DNA of 64,000 nucleotides, from contig NZ_JAKSDZ010000002.1 of assembly GCF_023509475.1 (NCBI RefSeq), positions 62,001 to 126,000 of the forward strand. The letters are read 5' to 3'. The DNA comes from Aestuariirhabdus haliotis (lineage in GTDB: Bacteria; Pseudomonadota; Gammaproteobacteria; Pseudomonadales; Aestuariirhabdaceae). Shown here piece by piece: positions 1 through 9,446 of the stretch. The position numbers and the translations under genes are program-made. Position 1 is the first letter of the stretch. Each line of letters begins with the position of its first letter. Below the pieces are notes generated by a model, which saw only the letters and a list, made by a program, of their open reading frames with translations, had not been told where the DNA came from and searched no databases.

Positions 1-609
1 GGGGTCGACCAAACTGGCACCCCGGTTTGACAGATCCGGCCAGCCCGCTCGGTACAAAACCGCAGCCGCAAGGTTCTCCTTTAAGGGAGCAACTCCGGCC
101 TCTTTACGGTAACCCCGCTGGTGCAAACTGTGCCCTGACAGGTCTATCGACAGGGTTCCCTGCCCCTTTGAGAGCAACAAATTGATTCTAATGTCCGGTT
201 TTTTTCGATCGACGGTTGGACGTTCGCCGGTTTGATCTCGCACTCGATCAACAATTGCATCCTTGGCTTTCAATGCGCCGAAGTGGCTGTTATTGATGCC
301 TTTGGCTTCCCCTTTACAGTCAATACGAAGCGAACCGGTGGGTGCCAAATGCTCTAACCAGTCAACCGACTGGACTCCCCGGTATAGGTCATCCCCGCTA
401 TCGACCGGAAAGCGAGCCAGGCGCAGTAGAATTCGGTTGGCCAGACGCGACCATAAACAGCAGCGGTATGCCACTTCGACATCGCCTTGAAAAGAGACAC
501 CGGCTACCGTCTCTTTCAGCGCCTGAGCCCCGAATGACTCCAGTTCCAGCATCAGTTGCGCTTCCAAGCCTTTAGGGCACGAAGCAAATAGGTCCAGAAC
601 TTGTTTCAT
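1..609 (-). CDS. rlmL: 23S rRNA guanine-N2 methyltransferase RlmL, N-terminal part (cut by window edge)
   Basis: Reading leftward from the ATG at 609-607 gives 203 codons with no stop before the window edge, so only the N-terminal part is present. The protein starts MKQVLDLFASCPKGLEAQL and continues with a THUMP-type RNA-binding region (about residues 45-155, including the stretch DDLYRGVQSVDWLEHL) and the typical transition SIDLSGHSLHQRGYR. It stops at GASLVDP, just before the SAM-binding motif expected next. The family methylates G2445 of 23S rRNA, and many members carry a second domain for m7G2069; that half would lie outside the window. It is divergent from the small secreted protein at 842, leaving about 230 bp of shared promoter space. 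Identity is firm; completeness cannot be judged. Confidence 0.9.
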   Translation of the reverse strand, partial: MKQVLDLFASCPKGLEAQLMLELESFGAQALKETVAGVSFQGDVEVAYRCCLWSRLANRILLRLARFPVDSGDDLYRGVQSVDWLEHLAPTGSLRIDCKGEAKGINNSHFGALKAKDAIVDRVRDQTGERPTVDRKKPDIRINLLLSKGQGTLSIDLSGHSLHQRGYRKEAGVAPLKENLAAAVLYRAGWPDLSNRGASLVDP

Positions 610-841
610 TGGGGCTACCTGTAGAAAAGGGCGCATGATAAACCAGAGTCGCCGTGGGGGCGACAACGAAATACTGACATCAAACAGAGCGAATTACGTC
701 ACAATTCCGATACAAAAGTTAACAGTACGGTTTGGCGGTTTCATTACTGAGACTTTCAGCGCATTTTTTGATCAATATTTGGCTACTATAGTCCCAAGTT
801 AAACGCACACCGCACCACCAGACGAAAGGGAGACGGTATTT

Positions 842-1129
842 ATGAACAAAGTATCGCTCAGTATTACCCTGACAACGCTTTTGCTTACCTCCACTCAGCT
901 TAACGCCGACACTCTGGATCTTAGCATTCCGTCAACACTCAATATGTCCACAATGCCCGAGATGCACAGCGTCCGAGACCTGTCGAAGCCCCTGACTAAT
1001 GGGATCGATCTCAATGAAAGTACCGGTGTCAGTATCGAGTACACTGCTATCGATAGCGATTACGATGTACAGGACCAACTCCTCGGGGATATCAAGCAAC
1101 TGCGATTAAAGCTCGTATCTACCTTTTAA
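842..1129 (+). CDS. Small exported protein of unknown function (95 aa)
   Basis: The ATG at 842 is preceded by a Shine-Dalgarno-like GGGAG. The first 22 residues form a plausible Sec signal peptide (MNKVSLSITLTTLLLTSTQLNA, cut after LNA), leaving a mature acidic protein of about 73 residues with no cysteine and no membrane segment. I do not recognise a family. The mature part is rich in Ser, Thr, Asp and Leu and contains the segment STGVSIEYTAIDSDYDVQDQ. It is a single-gene unit, divergent from rlmL and upstream of rmf in the same direction. An imperfect hairpin (1137-1172, arms AAGTTAGA/TCTAACTT) follows the stop but lacks a clear T-run. The call as a gene rests on the RBS, the signal peptide and the open length. 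Confidence 0.6.
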   Translation: MNKVSLSITLTTLLLTSTQLNADTLDLSIPSTLNMSTMPEMHSVRDLSKPLTNGIDLNESTGVSIEYTAIDSDYDVQDQLLGDIKQLRLKLVSTF

Positions 1130-1493
1130 TTTCAACAAGTTAGAAGGCTTTTATATCCAAGCACTCTAACTTATGAATTCACCTTTGAATAAGATCTTTA
1201 CAATTTATTCTTAATCGATTCTCGACAAGGCACAACGCTTTGCGATAGAAAGGTATTGCAGCCTTTAACACATAAAGGTTACAGCAAACCATCGAACTAA
1301 GGAGGCGATGGGCGCATCCAGCGACATTTAGTACTTCTTTCCCTTCCCCCATTCTGGATGCCTGATTTTCTGTGTTGTAAAAAGCCCTCCCCTGGAGGCA
1401 TACCGGTATTGTTTGTCGTTGCTTTGTAGATACCTATAACAATACCCGGCGTTGAAGCAGTTCTTACATTCATAAGCTGAGGCCCAAACAACC
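1130..1493 (+). other. 364-bp gap upstream of rmf
   Basis: No convincing gene. It holds the hairpin at 1137-1172 after the small exported gene, a strong but isolated AAGGAGG at 1299-1305 with an ATG only two bases later that opens a 7-codon frame, and a possible rmf promoter (1413-1440). A minus-strand frame at 1328-1549 (73 codons) crosses this gap but begins inside rmf and has no supporting RBS. Confidence 0.5.
1413..1440 (+). promoter_or_regulatory. Possible sigma-70 promoter of rmf
   Basis: TTGTCG at 1413-1418 and TATAAC at 1435-1440 are separated by 16 bp and would give a leader of about 47 nt before rmf. The match is moderate. Known rmf genes respond to growth rate and ppGpp, which cannot be read from this sequence. 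Confidence 0.35.
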
Positions 1494-1700
1494 ATGAAAA
1501 GACAGAAAAGAGATAAAACGGAACGTGCATTTGTAAAAGGATACAACACCGGTGTGACCGGAAAATCCAGAGACCAGTGTCCTCATGACGCGCTGGAAAT
1601 GCGACAAGCCTGGTTAACGGGTTGGCGGGAAGGCCGCTCTGATAACTGGGATGGCTTAACCGGCGTCTCTGGCGTACACCGGGTAGCGGATTTGCACTAA
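1494..1700 (+). CDS. rmf: Ribosome modulation factor RMF
   Basis: This is a basic 68-residue protein beginning MKRQKRDKTERAFVKGYNTG, followed by GKSRDQCPHDALEMRQAWLTGW and REGRSD. The order KRQKRD...GY..G..G+S...CP......R..WL.GWREG is the RMF signature, and E. coli RMF (55 aa) aligns over the first 50 residues. RMF binds 30S subunits near the anti-Shine-Dalgarno region in stationary phase and drives 100S ribosome dimer formation, silencing translation. The C-terminal 13-residue extension (GVSGVHRVADLH end) is longer than in E. coli. It is monocistronic and ends 27 bp before a strong bidirectional terminator shared with pyrD. Confidence 0.93.
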   Translation: MKRQKRDKTERAFVKGYNTGVTGKSRDQCPHDALEMRQAWLTGWREGRSDNWDGLTGVSGVHRVADLH

Positions 1701-1726
1701 CTCCAGGCTCTTTCGTCAAGAATCAT

Positions 1727-1755
1727 AAAAAAGGGGCCCCTAAGGGCTCCTTTTT
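1727..1755. terminator. Bidirectional intrinsic terminator between rmf and pyrD
   Basis: A 12-bp stem (AAAAAGGGGCCC paired with GGGCTCCTTTTT, one G-U) with loop CTAA lies between convergent genes. The A- and T-tracts on both sides let it serve both strands. Confidence 0.85.
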
Positions 1756-1819
1756 CGTACCTGGGGTATTTGCTTTCTTTGGTACGACCTTTGTTACAGC
1801 AGAGTTTCAAGCCGTACTC

Positions 1820-2842
1820 TTAACCCAGCTCTGCCGCTACAGCCTCTGATGCTTCCGCGATCAGGTCCGGACCTCGATAGATAAAGCCCGAATATATTTG
1901 CACCAGACTGGCACCCGCGGCAATCTTCTCGGCAGCAGAAACCGCATCACTGATCCCCCCGACCCCGATAATAGGTAATTTGCCAGAGAGTTCAGACGCC
2001 AATAAACGGATGGTTTCAGTCGAGCGTTCCCTGACGGGATCACCACTTAGCCCTCCGGCTTCATCGGCATGCTCAAGCCCTTCAACCAGTGTGCGATCAA
2101 GGGTGGTATTGGTAGCAATAACACCATCCATCTCCTGTTCAAGAAGCACATTAGCCAAAGCGCGCAACTCTTCCTCTTCCATATCAGGGGCAATCTTGAT
2201 CGCTATCGGCACATAACGCCCTGTCGCCTGGTGCTGTCTGTGCTGAGCCTCTTTAAGCCGCTCAAGAAGCTCACGAAAAACGTCACCATGCTGCAAGCTT
2301 CTCAGGCCTGGGGTATTAGGCGAGGAGATATTAGCCGCAATGTAATCGGCATGCGGGTAGACCTTGTCAAAACAGGTGAGATAATCGTTACTGGCTTCTT
2401 CCACCGGAGTATCAAAGTTCTTCCCGATATTGATACCGATAACCCCCTGATAACGGGCTCGCTGGACATTAGCCACCAGATGATCGACACCTTTGTTATT
2501 AAAACCCATACGGTTAATGATGCCCTGCTTCTCCGGCAAGCGGAACATACGAGGCTTCGGGTTACCGGGCTGAGGCCTGGGCGTTACGGTTCCCAACTCC
2601 AGAAAACCAAAACCCAGCGCACCAAGACCGTCAATGCAGTCACCATTTTTATCGAGCCCGGCGGCCAGGCCAACGGGATTCTGAAAATCTATTCCCATCA
2701 CCTTGCACGGCCGGGGCGATACTTTACCGCCTAGCAAACCGCTCAGGCCAAGTCGGTTTGCCGCACCCATAACATCCAGCCCCAATTCATGAGCTACTTC
2801 GGGATCAAAAGAGAAAAGAAGTCGACGAGCAATAGAGTACAT
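1820..2842 (-). CDS. pyrD: Dihydroorotate dehydrogenase (quinone), class 2
   Basis: Membrane-associated FMN enzyme that oxidises dihydroorotate to orotate with ubiquinone in pyrimidine synthesis. Class 2 features are visible: the N-terminal amphipathic helix [69 protein letters not shown], the active-site loop [10 protein letters not shown] with the catalytic Ser, [16 protein letters not shown], and the FMN phosphate site IIGVGGI and [12 protein letters not shown] start at the ATG at 2842 because AGGA lies 6 bp upstream and the N-terminus then matches the family. The longer frame to 2872 would add 10 residues without a better RBS. The length of 340 aa is normal. It is convergent with rmf. Confidence 0.95.
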   Translation of the reverse strand: MYSIARRLLFSFDPEVAHELGLDVMGAANRLGLSGLLGGKVSPRPCKVMGIDFQNPVGLAAGLDKNGDCIDGLGALGFGFLELGTVTPRPQPGNPKPRMFRLPEKQGIINRMGFNNKGVDHLVANVQRARYQGVIGINIGKNFDTPVEEASNDYLTCFDKVYPHADYIAANISSPNTPGLRSLQHGDVFRELLERLKEAQHRQHQATGRYVPIAIKIAPDMEEEELRALANVLLEQEMDGVIATNTTLDRTLVEGLEHADEAGGLSGDPVRERSTETIRLLASELSGKLPIIGVGGISDAVSAAEKIAAGASLVQIYSGFIYRGPDLIAEASEAVAAELG

Positions 2843-3102
2843 GACCATTCCTACTGTTAGGTAACGGCGCAATTATACTCAGCTCACCCAAAAAGGGCAG
2901 CCAATCTAGGATTCCTATTACCAAGTCGAGCGAACCCTGGCTTTCTTTGTGTTGAAGCAAGCACCCAGATCTGGAGACGGGCGCGATCTTCCTGGACAAA
3001 AACCAGTATCAGGCACCGTTAAGCCCTGACCGCGTTAAAAAATGGTCTGGCAGGCTTTTGATTGCTGCTCTGCATTGTCACCGAGGCGATATAAACGGCT
3101 TG

Positions 3103-3321
3103 CTAGACACGAGATATCCGTTGAAACCGACCTTCATCGTCAAACTCGATACAGAAGCAACCTTCAATACCGTTACGCGTCACAAACGGTCGCAGGATCT
3201 CACTGGGAAAGCGGATCAATCGACCATCCTGGGAACGGGCCTGCACATTGCGAACCGAGCCGGAATAATGAGCCAGGTATTGCTGCGCCGAAATCGAAAT
3301 ATCTACCCTAATACTTTGCAT
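3103..3321 (-). CDS. DUF2835 family protein
   Basis: A small 72-residue cytosolic protein: MQSIRVDISISAQQYLAHYS, then VRNVQARSQDGRLIRFPSEI, LRPFVTRNGIEGCF and FDDEGRFQRI. It matches the DUF2835 family of about 70-residue gammaproteobacterial proteins, recognised by the RFP..ILRPFVT..GI.G.F motif. The function is unknown to me. It lies between gdhB and pyrD on the same strand with 140-260 bp gaps, so it is probably its own unit. Confidence 0.82.
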   Translation of the reverse strand: MQSIRVDISISAQQYLAHYSGSVRNVQARSQDGRLIRFPSEILRPFVTRNGIEGCFCIEFDDEGRFQRISRV

Positions 3322-3458
3322 TGCCTTTATACGTACTGCCTGCTCTATGCATTACCAAGTGCCCCGCCCAAACCTTGACCGGAACACCTGATCATCTAAC
3401 CATTTACAACTCACACATCCAAGCCCCCCCTACAATCAGGGCCCTGTCACAACCTTTG

Positions 3459-6400
3459 TTAATGGCTGCTCTGTACCAGATCAACCAGTTCACGGTTTGC
3501 TACCGTGAACATAGCTAGTTCACAACTTCCCTGGCTCCGGAGATCGGTCAGCATAGCATCCCAACGCTGTACGAGGGATGTATTGGCCTCCAGCCAGTTC
3601 TGTAACTGCTGCTCGACATCCACGGTCCCTTCGGCGCCCTTAAGAATCGCCACGGTTAGCGCCCGTAACTGCCAATTCAGCTCATCTCGAATGCTCTCAC
3701 GCGCCATGGATTGCCATTGGTTGGTCGTATCAAGATTTCCCAATTCCTGAGCAAACCAGTTAATGTTCAAGCGATCCCCTAAAGCAAAGAACAAGCGAGC
3801 AACAATATCCAGGGAATGCCCGGTCTGATCGGCCGCATGAGTGATAGAAAGGCTGCCTGACAGATAACGCTTACCGACAACCACGCCAGCCAATGAGTCT
3901 GGAACGCCAACATCAGTCAGCTGGGCCTTTTCCGTATCCCATTGCTCACGCTGATTGTCATTAAGCAGTTTGCTAAACAGCGAGATAAATTCCTTAACCT
4001 TGGCACCATAATGAACAACGGCTTCTGCAGCGACCAAATCATTACGCTTCATTCGAATAAACCAGCGAGTTGCACGCTGGGTTAGCTTGATCAGCTCAAC
4101 CATCATTTTGAGCTGAACCGAGCTGGGCACCTTATGATCCAGGGCCTCGATTTGCTCAAAATAATCACTCATACCAAAAACATCACGAGCCACCACAAAC
4201 GCCCGTGCAATATCCGATGAAGGCGCACCCGTGGACTGACTGAGTTTGTGCACAAAGGTGATACCCATCATATTGATCATATGATTAGCAATCTGGGTGG
4301 AAACGATTTCCCGCCGTAGTCGGTGGGAGTCAATCAAATCCCCGTACTTCTTGATCAAGGTTTGTGGAAATGCCGTATTAGCCTCCCGCGCCAGATATTC
4401 ATCGTCGGGAACATTGGAAGCCAGCAACTCCTCTTTAAGGTCTGCCTTACTGTAGGAAATCAGCAGCGACAGCTCCGGCCTGGTGAGCCCCTTGCCCGAC
4501 GCCAAGCGCTCACTCAAACCATCATCATCGGGCAGGTATTCTATCGCCCGGTCCAGCTTGCCCTCAGCCTCCAAGTGGCCAATAAAGCGTCGGTATTCGT
4601 CCATTTTATACTTGGCCTCGGACTCGGCCAACGAGATCGCCTGGACCTGGCGATAGTTATTCTCCAAAACCAGTTCGGCAACCTCGTCAGTCATCTTTTC
4701 CAACAAGCTATTACGCTGTTTGGGAGTCATATCCCCATTGCTGACCACCTCGTTCAGCAGCACCTTGATGTTAACCTCATGGTCCGAGCAGTCTACGCCG
4801 CCGGCATTATCGATAAAGTCGGTGTTAGAGGCCCCTTCTTTGAGGCAAAATTCAACACGTCCCAGCTGGGTCACCCCCAGATTGCCGCCTTCACCAATTA
4901 CTCGACAACTCAGGTCATGGCCATTGACGCGCAATACATCATTGGCCTTGTCTCCCACATCCGAATGGCTTTCACTTTTGGCTTTTATGTAGGTTCCGAT
5001 ACCACCATTCCAGATCAGATCCACCGGAGACTTGAGCAAGGCCGTCATCAGCTCGGTCGGGGTCATGCGTGACTCGTTAATACTGAAACGATTTTGCATT
5101 TCCGGGCTAACGACTACCGATTTGGCCGCCCGTGAAAACACCCCGCCGCCCTTTGAAATCAGTTTCTCGTTGTAATCTGCCCAACTGGAGCGAGGCAGGT
5201 CAAACAGCCGTTTGCGCTCTTTCCAGCTAGCAGCCACATCTGGCTCGGGGTCAATAAAGATGTGCATATGGTTAAACGCCGCCACGACTGCCAGTTTTTT
5301 TGACAACAGCATACCGTTACCAAAGACGTCACCGGCCATATCACCAATACCCAGCACAGAAACACTCTCTTTCTGTACATCGATACCAGCTTCACGGAAG
5401 TGACGTTGTACCGATACCCAGGCACCACGGGCCGTAATACCCATTTTCTTGTGATCGTAACCAGCACTTCCTCCCGAGGCGAAAGCATCCCCAAGCCAGA
5501 ATCCGTATTCGACGGCCAGTTCATTGGCAATATCAGAGAAGGTCGCCGTTCCCTTATCCGCAGCCACGACCAGATAGGGGTCATCTTCATCGTATCGAGT
5601 GACCCGGTCCGGATGCACAACCCCGCCTTCAACCAGATTGTCGGTAATATCCAGCAACGCCCTGATAAAGGTGCGATAAGACGAAATACCCTCTGCCATA
5701 AAGGCTTCACGGTCACCCGTGTCGGGCAAACGCTTGGGCACAAAGCCACCTTTAGCCCCTACCGGGACAATTACCGCATTCTTGACCTGTTGTGCCTTAA
5801 CCAGCCCCAACACCTCGGTGCGAAAATCTTCCTGACGATCGGACCAACGCAGCCCTCCTCTGGCAACCTTGCCACCGCGCAGGTGAACACCTTCTACCTG
5901 GGGGGAATAGACAAAGATTTCAAACATCGGTGCAGGCAATGGGATTTGAGGGATCTGCCGAGGAGCAAACTTGTAGCTGATATAGCTTTTGGGTTGATTA
6001 TCGGCGTTACGTTGATAGAAATTGGTACGCAGGCTGGCACTGATCAGATCCAGATAGCGTCTTAGAATTCGATCCTCATTGAGCACACTGACATCATCCA
6101 GCGCCTTCAGTACCTCATCCTGTAGAGATTCTAATTGCGCTTCCCGTTGCTCCAGGGATAAATCACGATCGGGATTAAAGCGTACATCAAACAGTTTAGT
6201 GATGGTTTGCGTGATCTTCACATGACTGGTCAGGGTTTCAGCAATATAGGCCTGACTCAAACCAAAACGTATTTGCTTCAGGTACCGTGCATATCCCCTG
6301 AGCATCGCTACCTGGCGCCAGTCGAGGTGCGCAGCCAGAACCAGGCGATTGAAGCGATCATTCTCAGCATTGCCAAGCCAGATCTGTTTGAATGCTTCCT

Positions 6401-8267
6401 GAAAAATACGGTTGATCTTCTGCACATCAACCGACCGGGCACCATAATCCAGCACAAAATCGTGGATCCAGATTCGCTCCTTGCCCAGGCGCTTCACGAC
6501 ATAGGGGAACTCACCGATTACCTTGAGCCCAAGGTTTTCCAGCATAGGGATCAGGTCAGACAGCGGCAAGGTGGTTCCGTAATGATACACCTTGAAATGA
6601 AGATGGCCTTCGAGTTCATCAATGGACTGATAAAAGCTCATCGACAACTCATTATCAGCGGATAGTTGATCCAGGTGCTCTATATCAACAACGGCCGTTC
6701 GAGCGCCAAAGCGTTCCTTATAGCTGGCCGGGAACCCAGCCCCATATCGGGACACCAGATGATTACCACTCACCTCACCCTTGGCTTCAAGCACCGCATG
6801 CTTAAGCTCATCTTCCCAGCTCTGGGAAGCCTGCACGATCTCCTCGTGCAATAGTTCACGGTTAAAACTGGTTTCCTGATCAGGATCGAGACGCAAATTA
6901 AACTGCACCCGACACAGCACCGATTCAGAAAAATAGGTCGTAAATTCGGAATCCTGTGCGTTCAGGCCTCTAACCAGAATATTCTGGCAAATTTCTCGAA
7001 AGTCAGTGCTGTAGACATCTCTTGGAACATACACCAGACAGCTGGCAAATTGGCGAGTGCGATCGATGCGAATAAAGAGTTTGATCTGGCGCCGCTCCTG
7101 AATCTGGAGTATTTCGGAGACGGTGTCGAACAGTTCCTGGGTCGGAGTTTGAAACAACTCATCACGAGGAAAGGTATCCAGAATCTGTTGTAGCTCTTTG
7201 CCATGATGGCTGGAAGGGTCAAGGCCACTTTGCTGGCTGACACAATCGGCCTTCTCTCGCAAATAGGGGATGTGCTCAGGGCTCTGGGTATAGACCGGCG
7301 AGGTATAGAGCCCAAGCAGACGAGCCTCTTGCTTTAACTCCCCTTTAGCATCGGTCAAGCGCACCAGAATGCAGTCGGGGTAAGCTGGACGATGGACACT
7401 GGAACGTACCGGAGATTTTGAAAATGAGAGAATTTCTACATTACCAACGTCGTAACAATGCCGACTTAGCCGCTTGCTGTAGTCGCTGTAAGCTTCGCTG
7501 GTGAATAAGCCCAGACGTTTTTCCGGTTTAAGTATGGGGCAACTGGCCTCTGAGTCGGATATCACATCCAGGATTTCATAACCCAGAAAGGTAAAATTAT
7601 TATCCAGCAGCCACCGCAAAAAAGCCTGGGTCTCAGCAACATCTTCTTTGGGCTCTTTTTCGATACGTTTTATCAGCCCTTCCACCTCTTTACCTATAGG
7701 TGGGTAGCTTTCCACGACCAGAGCAACATCTTCCAGTACCGCCGTCAGTTCATGACGCAGGGTCTCAAGCGCTTCTTCGCTATCAATCCGATCAATTTCC
7801 AGGTACATCAAAGCTTCTTTGTTACCGCTCCCTGGACCCGCAATCTCCTGTAACCTCCCTTTCGCGGTTCGCTTGACATCCAGTACCTTGTTTTGCAGGA
7901 AGTGAATGGTAGAGCCGCGCTCATTCAAGCGCATTCGAACCGAGTCAACCAGAAAGGGCTTATCGGTCACAAATAACTGAATAACAGTATGGTTTGAGTG
8001 CCAGCCATGATGCTCATACTCCGGATTGAAAACCTCAATCCGAGCTCCTGCATCGGGTTTATTCTGATAGAGCTTCCAGAAACTCAGGGTACTACCGACA
8101 ATATCCGCTTTATCAAACCCCATCAGGTCATCAAAACCGGTGACCGAAAAAAACTTGCGAGTAAAGATTTCCGCCGTATCGAGCTGCTGCTCCGGAAGAT
8201 GCTTCTTAACCTCCGCCATCAGTTTGTCTATGTATTCCTGCTTGTTCTCGGCGGAAAAGTGCCCCAT
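3459..8267 (-). CDS. gdhB: NAD-specific glutamate dehydrogenase, large (about 180 kDa) type
   Basis: Oxidative deamination of glutamate to 2-oxoglutarate and ammonium with NAD, normally catabolic. At 1602 residues it has the length of the large-GDH class (P. aeruginosa GdhB, S. clavuligerus GDH), far above the 450-residue hexameric enzymes. The N-terminal third is the regulatory ACT-like region. The catalytic region lies around residues 780-1180, with LRGGKVARGGLRWSDR, the Lys-rich site VPVGAKGGFVPKRLP, DPYLVVAADKGTATFSDIAN, FASGGSAGYDHKKMGITARGAW and ESVSVLGIGDMAGDVFGNGM. The C-terminal region is helical. An ATG at 8291 opens the same frame, but GGGAG sits 7 bp before the ATG at 8267 and the shorter start (MGHFSAENKQEY) matches the family. 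It is monocistronic and divergent from the Bat operon. Confidence 0.95.
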   Translation of the reverse strand: MGHFSAENKQEYIDKLMAEVKKHLPEQQLDTAEIFTRKFFSVTGFDDLMGFDKADIVGSTLSFWKLYQNKPDAGARIEVFNPEYEHHGWHSNHTVIQLFVTDKPFLVDSVRMRLNERGSTIHFLQNKVLDVKRTAKGRLQEIAGPGSGNKEALMYLEIDRIDSEEALETLRHELTAVLEDVALVVESYPPIGKEVEGLIKRIEKEPKEDVAETQAFLRWLLDNNFTFLGYEILDVISDSEASCPILKPEKRLGLFTSEAYSDYSKRLSRHCYDVGNVEILSFSKSPVRSSVHRPAYPDCILVRLTDAKGELKQEARLLGLYTSPVYTQSPEHIPYLREKADCVSQQSGLDPSSHHGKELQQILDTFPRDELFQTPTQELFDTVSEILQIQERRQIKLFIRIDRTRQFASCLVYVPRDVYSTDFREICQNILVRGLNAQDSEFTTYFSESVLCRVQFNLRLDPDQETSFNRELLHEEIVQASQSWEDELKHAVLEAKGEVSGNHLVSRYGAGFPASYKERFGARTAVVDIEHLDQLSADNELSMSFYQSIDELEGHLHFKVYHYGTTLPLSDLIPMLENLGLKVIGEFPYVVKRLGKERIWIHDFVLDYGARSVDVQKINRIFQEAFKQIWLGNAENDRFNRLVLAAHLDWRQVAMLRGYARYLKQIRFGLSQAYIAETLTSHVKITQTITKLFDVRFNPDRDLSLEQREAQLESLQDEVLKALDDVSVLNEDRILRRYLDLISASLRTNFYQRNADNQPKSYISYKFAPRQIPQIPLPAPMFEIFVYSPQVEGVHLRGGKVARGGLRWSDRQEDFRTEVLGLVKAQQVKNAVIVPVGAKGGFVPKRLPDTGDREAFMAEGISSYRTFIRALLDITDNLVEGGVVHPDRVTRYDEDDPYLVVAADKGTATFSDIANELAVEYGFWLGDAFASGGSAGYDHKKMGITARGAWVSVQRHFREAGIDVQKESVSVLGIGDMAGDVFGNGMLLSKKLAVVAAFNHMHIFIDPEPDVAASWKERKRLFDLPRSSWADYNEKLISKGGGVFSRAAKSVVVSPEMQNRFSINESRMTPTELMTALLKSPVDLIWNGGIGTYIKAKSESHSDVGDKANDVLRVNGHDLSCRVIGEGGNLGVTQLGRVEFCLKEGASNTDFIDNAGGVDCSDHEVNIKVLLNEVVSNGDMTPKQRNSLLEKMTDEVAELVLENNYRQVQAISLAESEAKYKMDEYRRFIGHLEAEGKLDRAIEYLPDDDGLSERLASGKGLTRPELSLLISYSKADLKEELLASNVPDDEYLAREANTAFPQTLIKKYGDLIDSHRLRREIVSTQIANHMINMMGITFVHKLSQSTGAPSSDIARAFVVARDVFGMSDYFEQIEALDHKVPSSVQLKMMVELIKLTQRATRWFIRMKRNDLVAAEAVVHYGAKVKEFISLFSKLLNDNQREQWDTEKAQLTDVGVPDSLAGVVVGKRYLSGSLSITHAADQTGHSLDIVARLFFALGDRLNINWFAQELGNLDTTNQWQSMARESIRDELNWQLRALTVAILKGAEGTVDVEQQLQNWLEANTSLVQRWDAMLTDLRSQGSCELAMFTVANRELVDLVQSSH

Positions 8268-8473
8268 GTGCATACTCCCTGTGTACGACATAAATACTGG
8301 AAAATGAAGCCCGTATTTGGCTTCCTCAGATGATATCTGTTAAGCGTAGACTATCCCTATATCACAAGGCTGTGACAACGGACAAATTACCGGATGATTA
8401 TTTCTCAAGCCATTGAAACATTAGCAGAAATCCCAATAATAGTAGCTACTTTCCCAAACCGGCGACGCTCTCA

Positions 8474-9436
8474 ATGTCTGAACGCGAAACGATCCGAAAT
8501 CTGGAACAATTTCTCTCCGAAAGCATTCTTGGCCAACAACGGCTTGTTAACCGCCTGTTGATTGCCCTGTTGGCCGATGGTCACTTGCTGGTTGAAGGCG
8601 CTCCAGGGCTGGCCAAGACACGTGCCATCAAGAGCCTTTCGCAAGGCATCGACGGTCAGTTTCACCGCATTCAGTTCACCCCGGATTTGTTACCGGCCGA
8701 TATTACCGGCACGGAAATCTATCGACCGCAAACAACCAGCTTTGAGTTTCAACAAGGCCCCATCTTCCACAATCTGGTGCTGGCCGATGAGATCAACCGA
8801 GCACCGGCGAAGGTGCAATCCGCTCTGCTGGAAGCCATGGCCGAACGCCAGGTCAGTGTAGGTAGTAAAACCTACCCCCTGCCCGAACTCTTTTTGGTGA
8901 TGGCGACACAGAATCCGATTGAGCAGGAAGGCACCTATCCGCTACCGGAAGCCCAGCTTGATCGCTTTCTGATGCATGTCAAAATCGGCTACCCGGACGC
9001 TGAAACCGAACAGAAGATCCTGGCTCTGGCCCGACAAGATGTCTTACGCCGAGAAGAACCTACCCCACCAGAGCTGATTAGCCAGCAACAAATACTGAAT
9101 GCACGTCAAGAGATCATTGGACTGCACATGGCGCCAGCCGTAGAGCAATATCTGGTCAATTTGGTATTGGCAACGCGATCCCCCGACCATTATGACGCCG
9201 ACCTGGCCAGCTGGATCGAATATGGCGCAAGTCCCCGTGGCACTATTTCACTGGATCGATGCGCCAGAGCCCATGCCTGGTTGATGGGCCGGGATTTTGT
9301 CACGCCCGATGATGTACAAGCTGTTGCTCATGACACCTTACGCCACCGGATTATTCTCAATTACAGTGCCCAGGCGCAACAGATCGATAACGACCAGTTT
9401 ATTGATCGACTGCTCGCCTGCGTACCTGTCGCCTAA
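8474..9436 (+). CDS. MoxR-family AAA+ ATPase, first gene of the Bat operon
   Basis: A 320-residue cytosolic AAA+ ATPase. Walker A is GAPGLAKT (residues 42-49) and Walker B is LVLADEINRA (about 101-110). Also present are the MoxR motifs KVQSALLEAMAERQVSVG, the sensor-1 segment FLVMATQNPIEQEGTYPLPE, QLDRFLM, and the C-terminal lid with ASPRGTISL. MoxR proteins act as chaperones that insert cofactors or metal ions or remodel proteins, working with VWA-domain partners; four such partners follow here. The start has no strong RBS. The stop is 10 bp before the DUF58 gene, so they are co-transcribed. Confidence 0.9.
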   Translation: MSERETIRNLEQFLSESILGQQRLVNRLLIALLADGHLLVEGAPGLAKTRAIKSLSQGIDGQFHRIQFTPDLLPADITGTEIYRPQTTSFEFQQGPIFHNLVLADEINRAPAKVQSALLEAMAERQVSVGSKTYPLPELFLVMATQNPIEQEGTYPLPEAQLDRFLMHVKIGYPDAETEQKILALARQDVLRREEPTPPELISQQQILNARQEIIGLHMAPAVEQYLVNLVLATRSPDHYDADLASWIEYGASPRGTISLDRCARAHAWLMGRDFVTPDDVQAVAHDTLRHRIILNYSAQAQQIDNDQFIDRLLACVPVA

Positions 9437-9446
9437 GACAGCTGAC

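Noticed and set aside
1297-1719. Long minus-strand frames opposite rmf and its leader (140 and 73 codons)
   Set aside because: They lie antisense to the certain rmf gene, have no RBS, and their products look like frame shadows (Arg/Pro/Ser-rich or random).
4323-6665. Several plus-strand frames of 150-250 codons inside the gdhB region
   Set aside because: They are antisense shadows of the certain gdhB gene, with no RBS or family features.
8362-8375. TCACA-N4-TGTGA repeat between gdhB and the MoxR gene, CRP/Vfr-like at first sight
   Set aside because: The half sites are in the opposite order and spacing to the CRP/Vfr consensus TGTGA-N6-TCACA.
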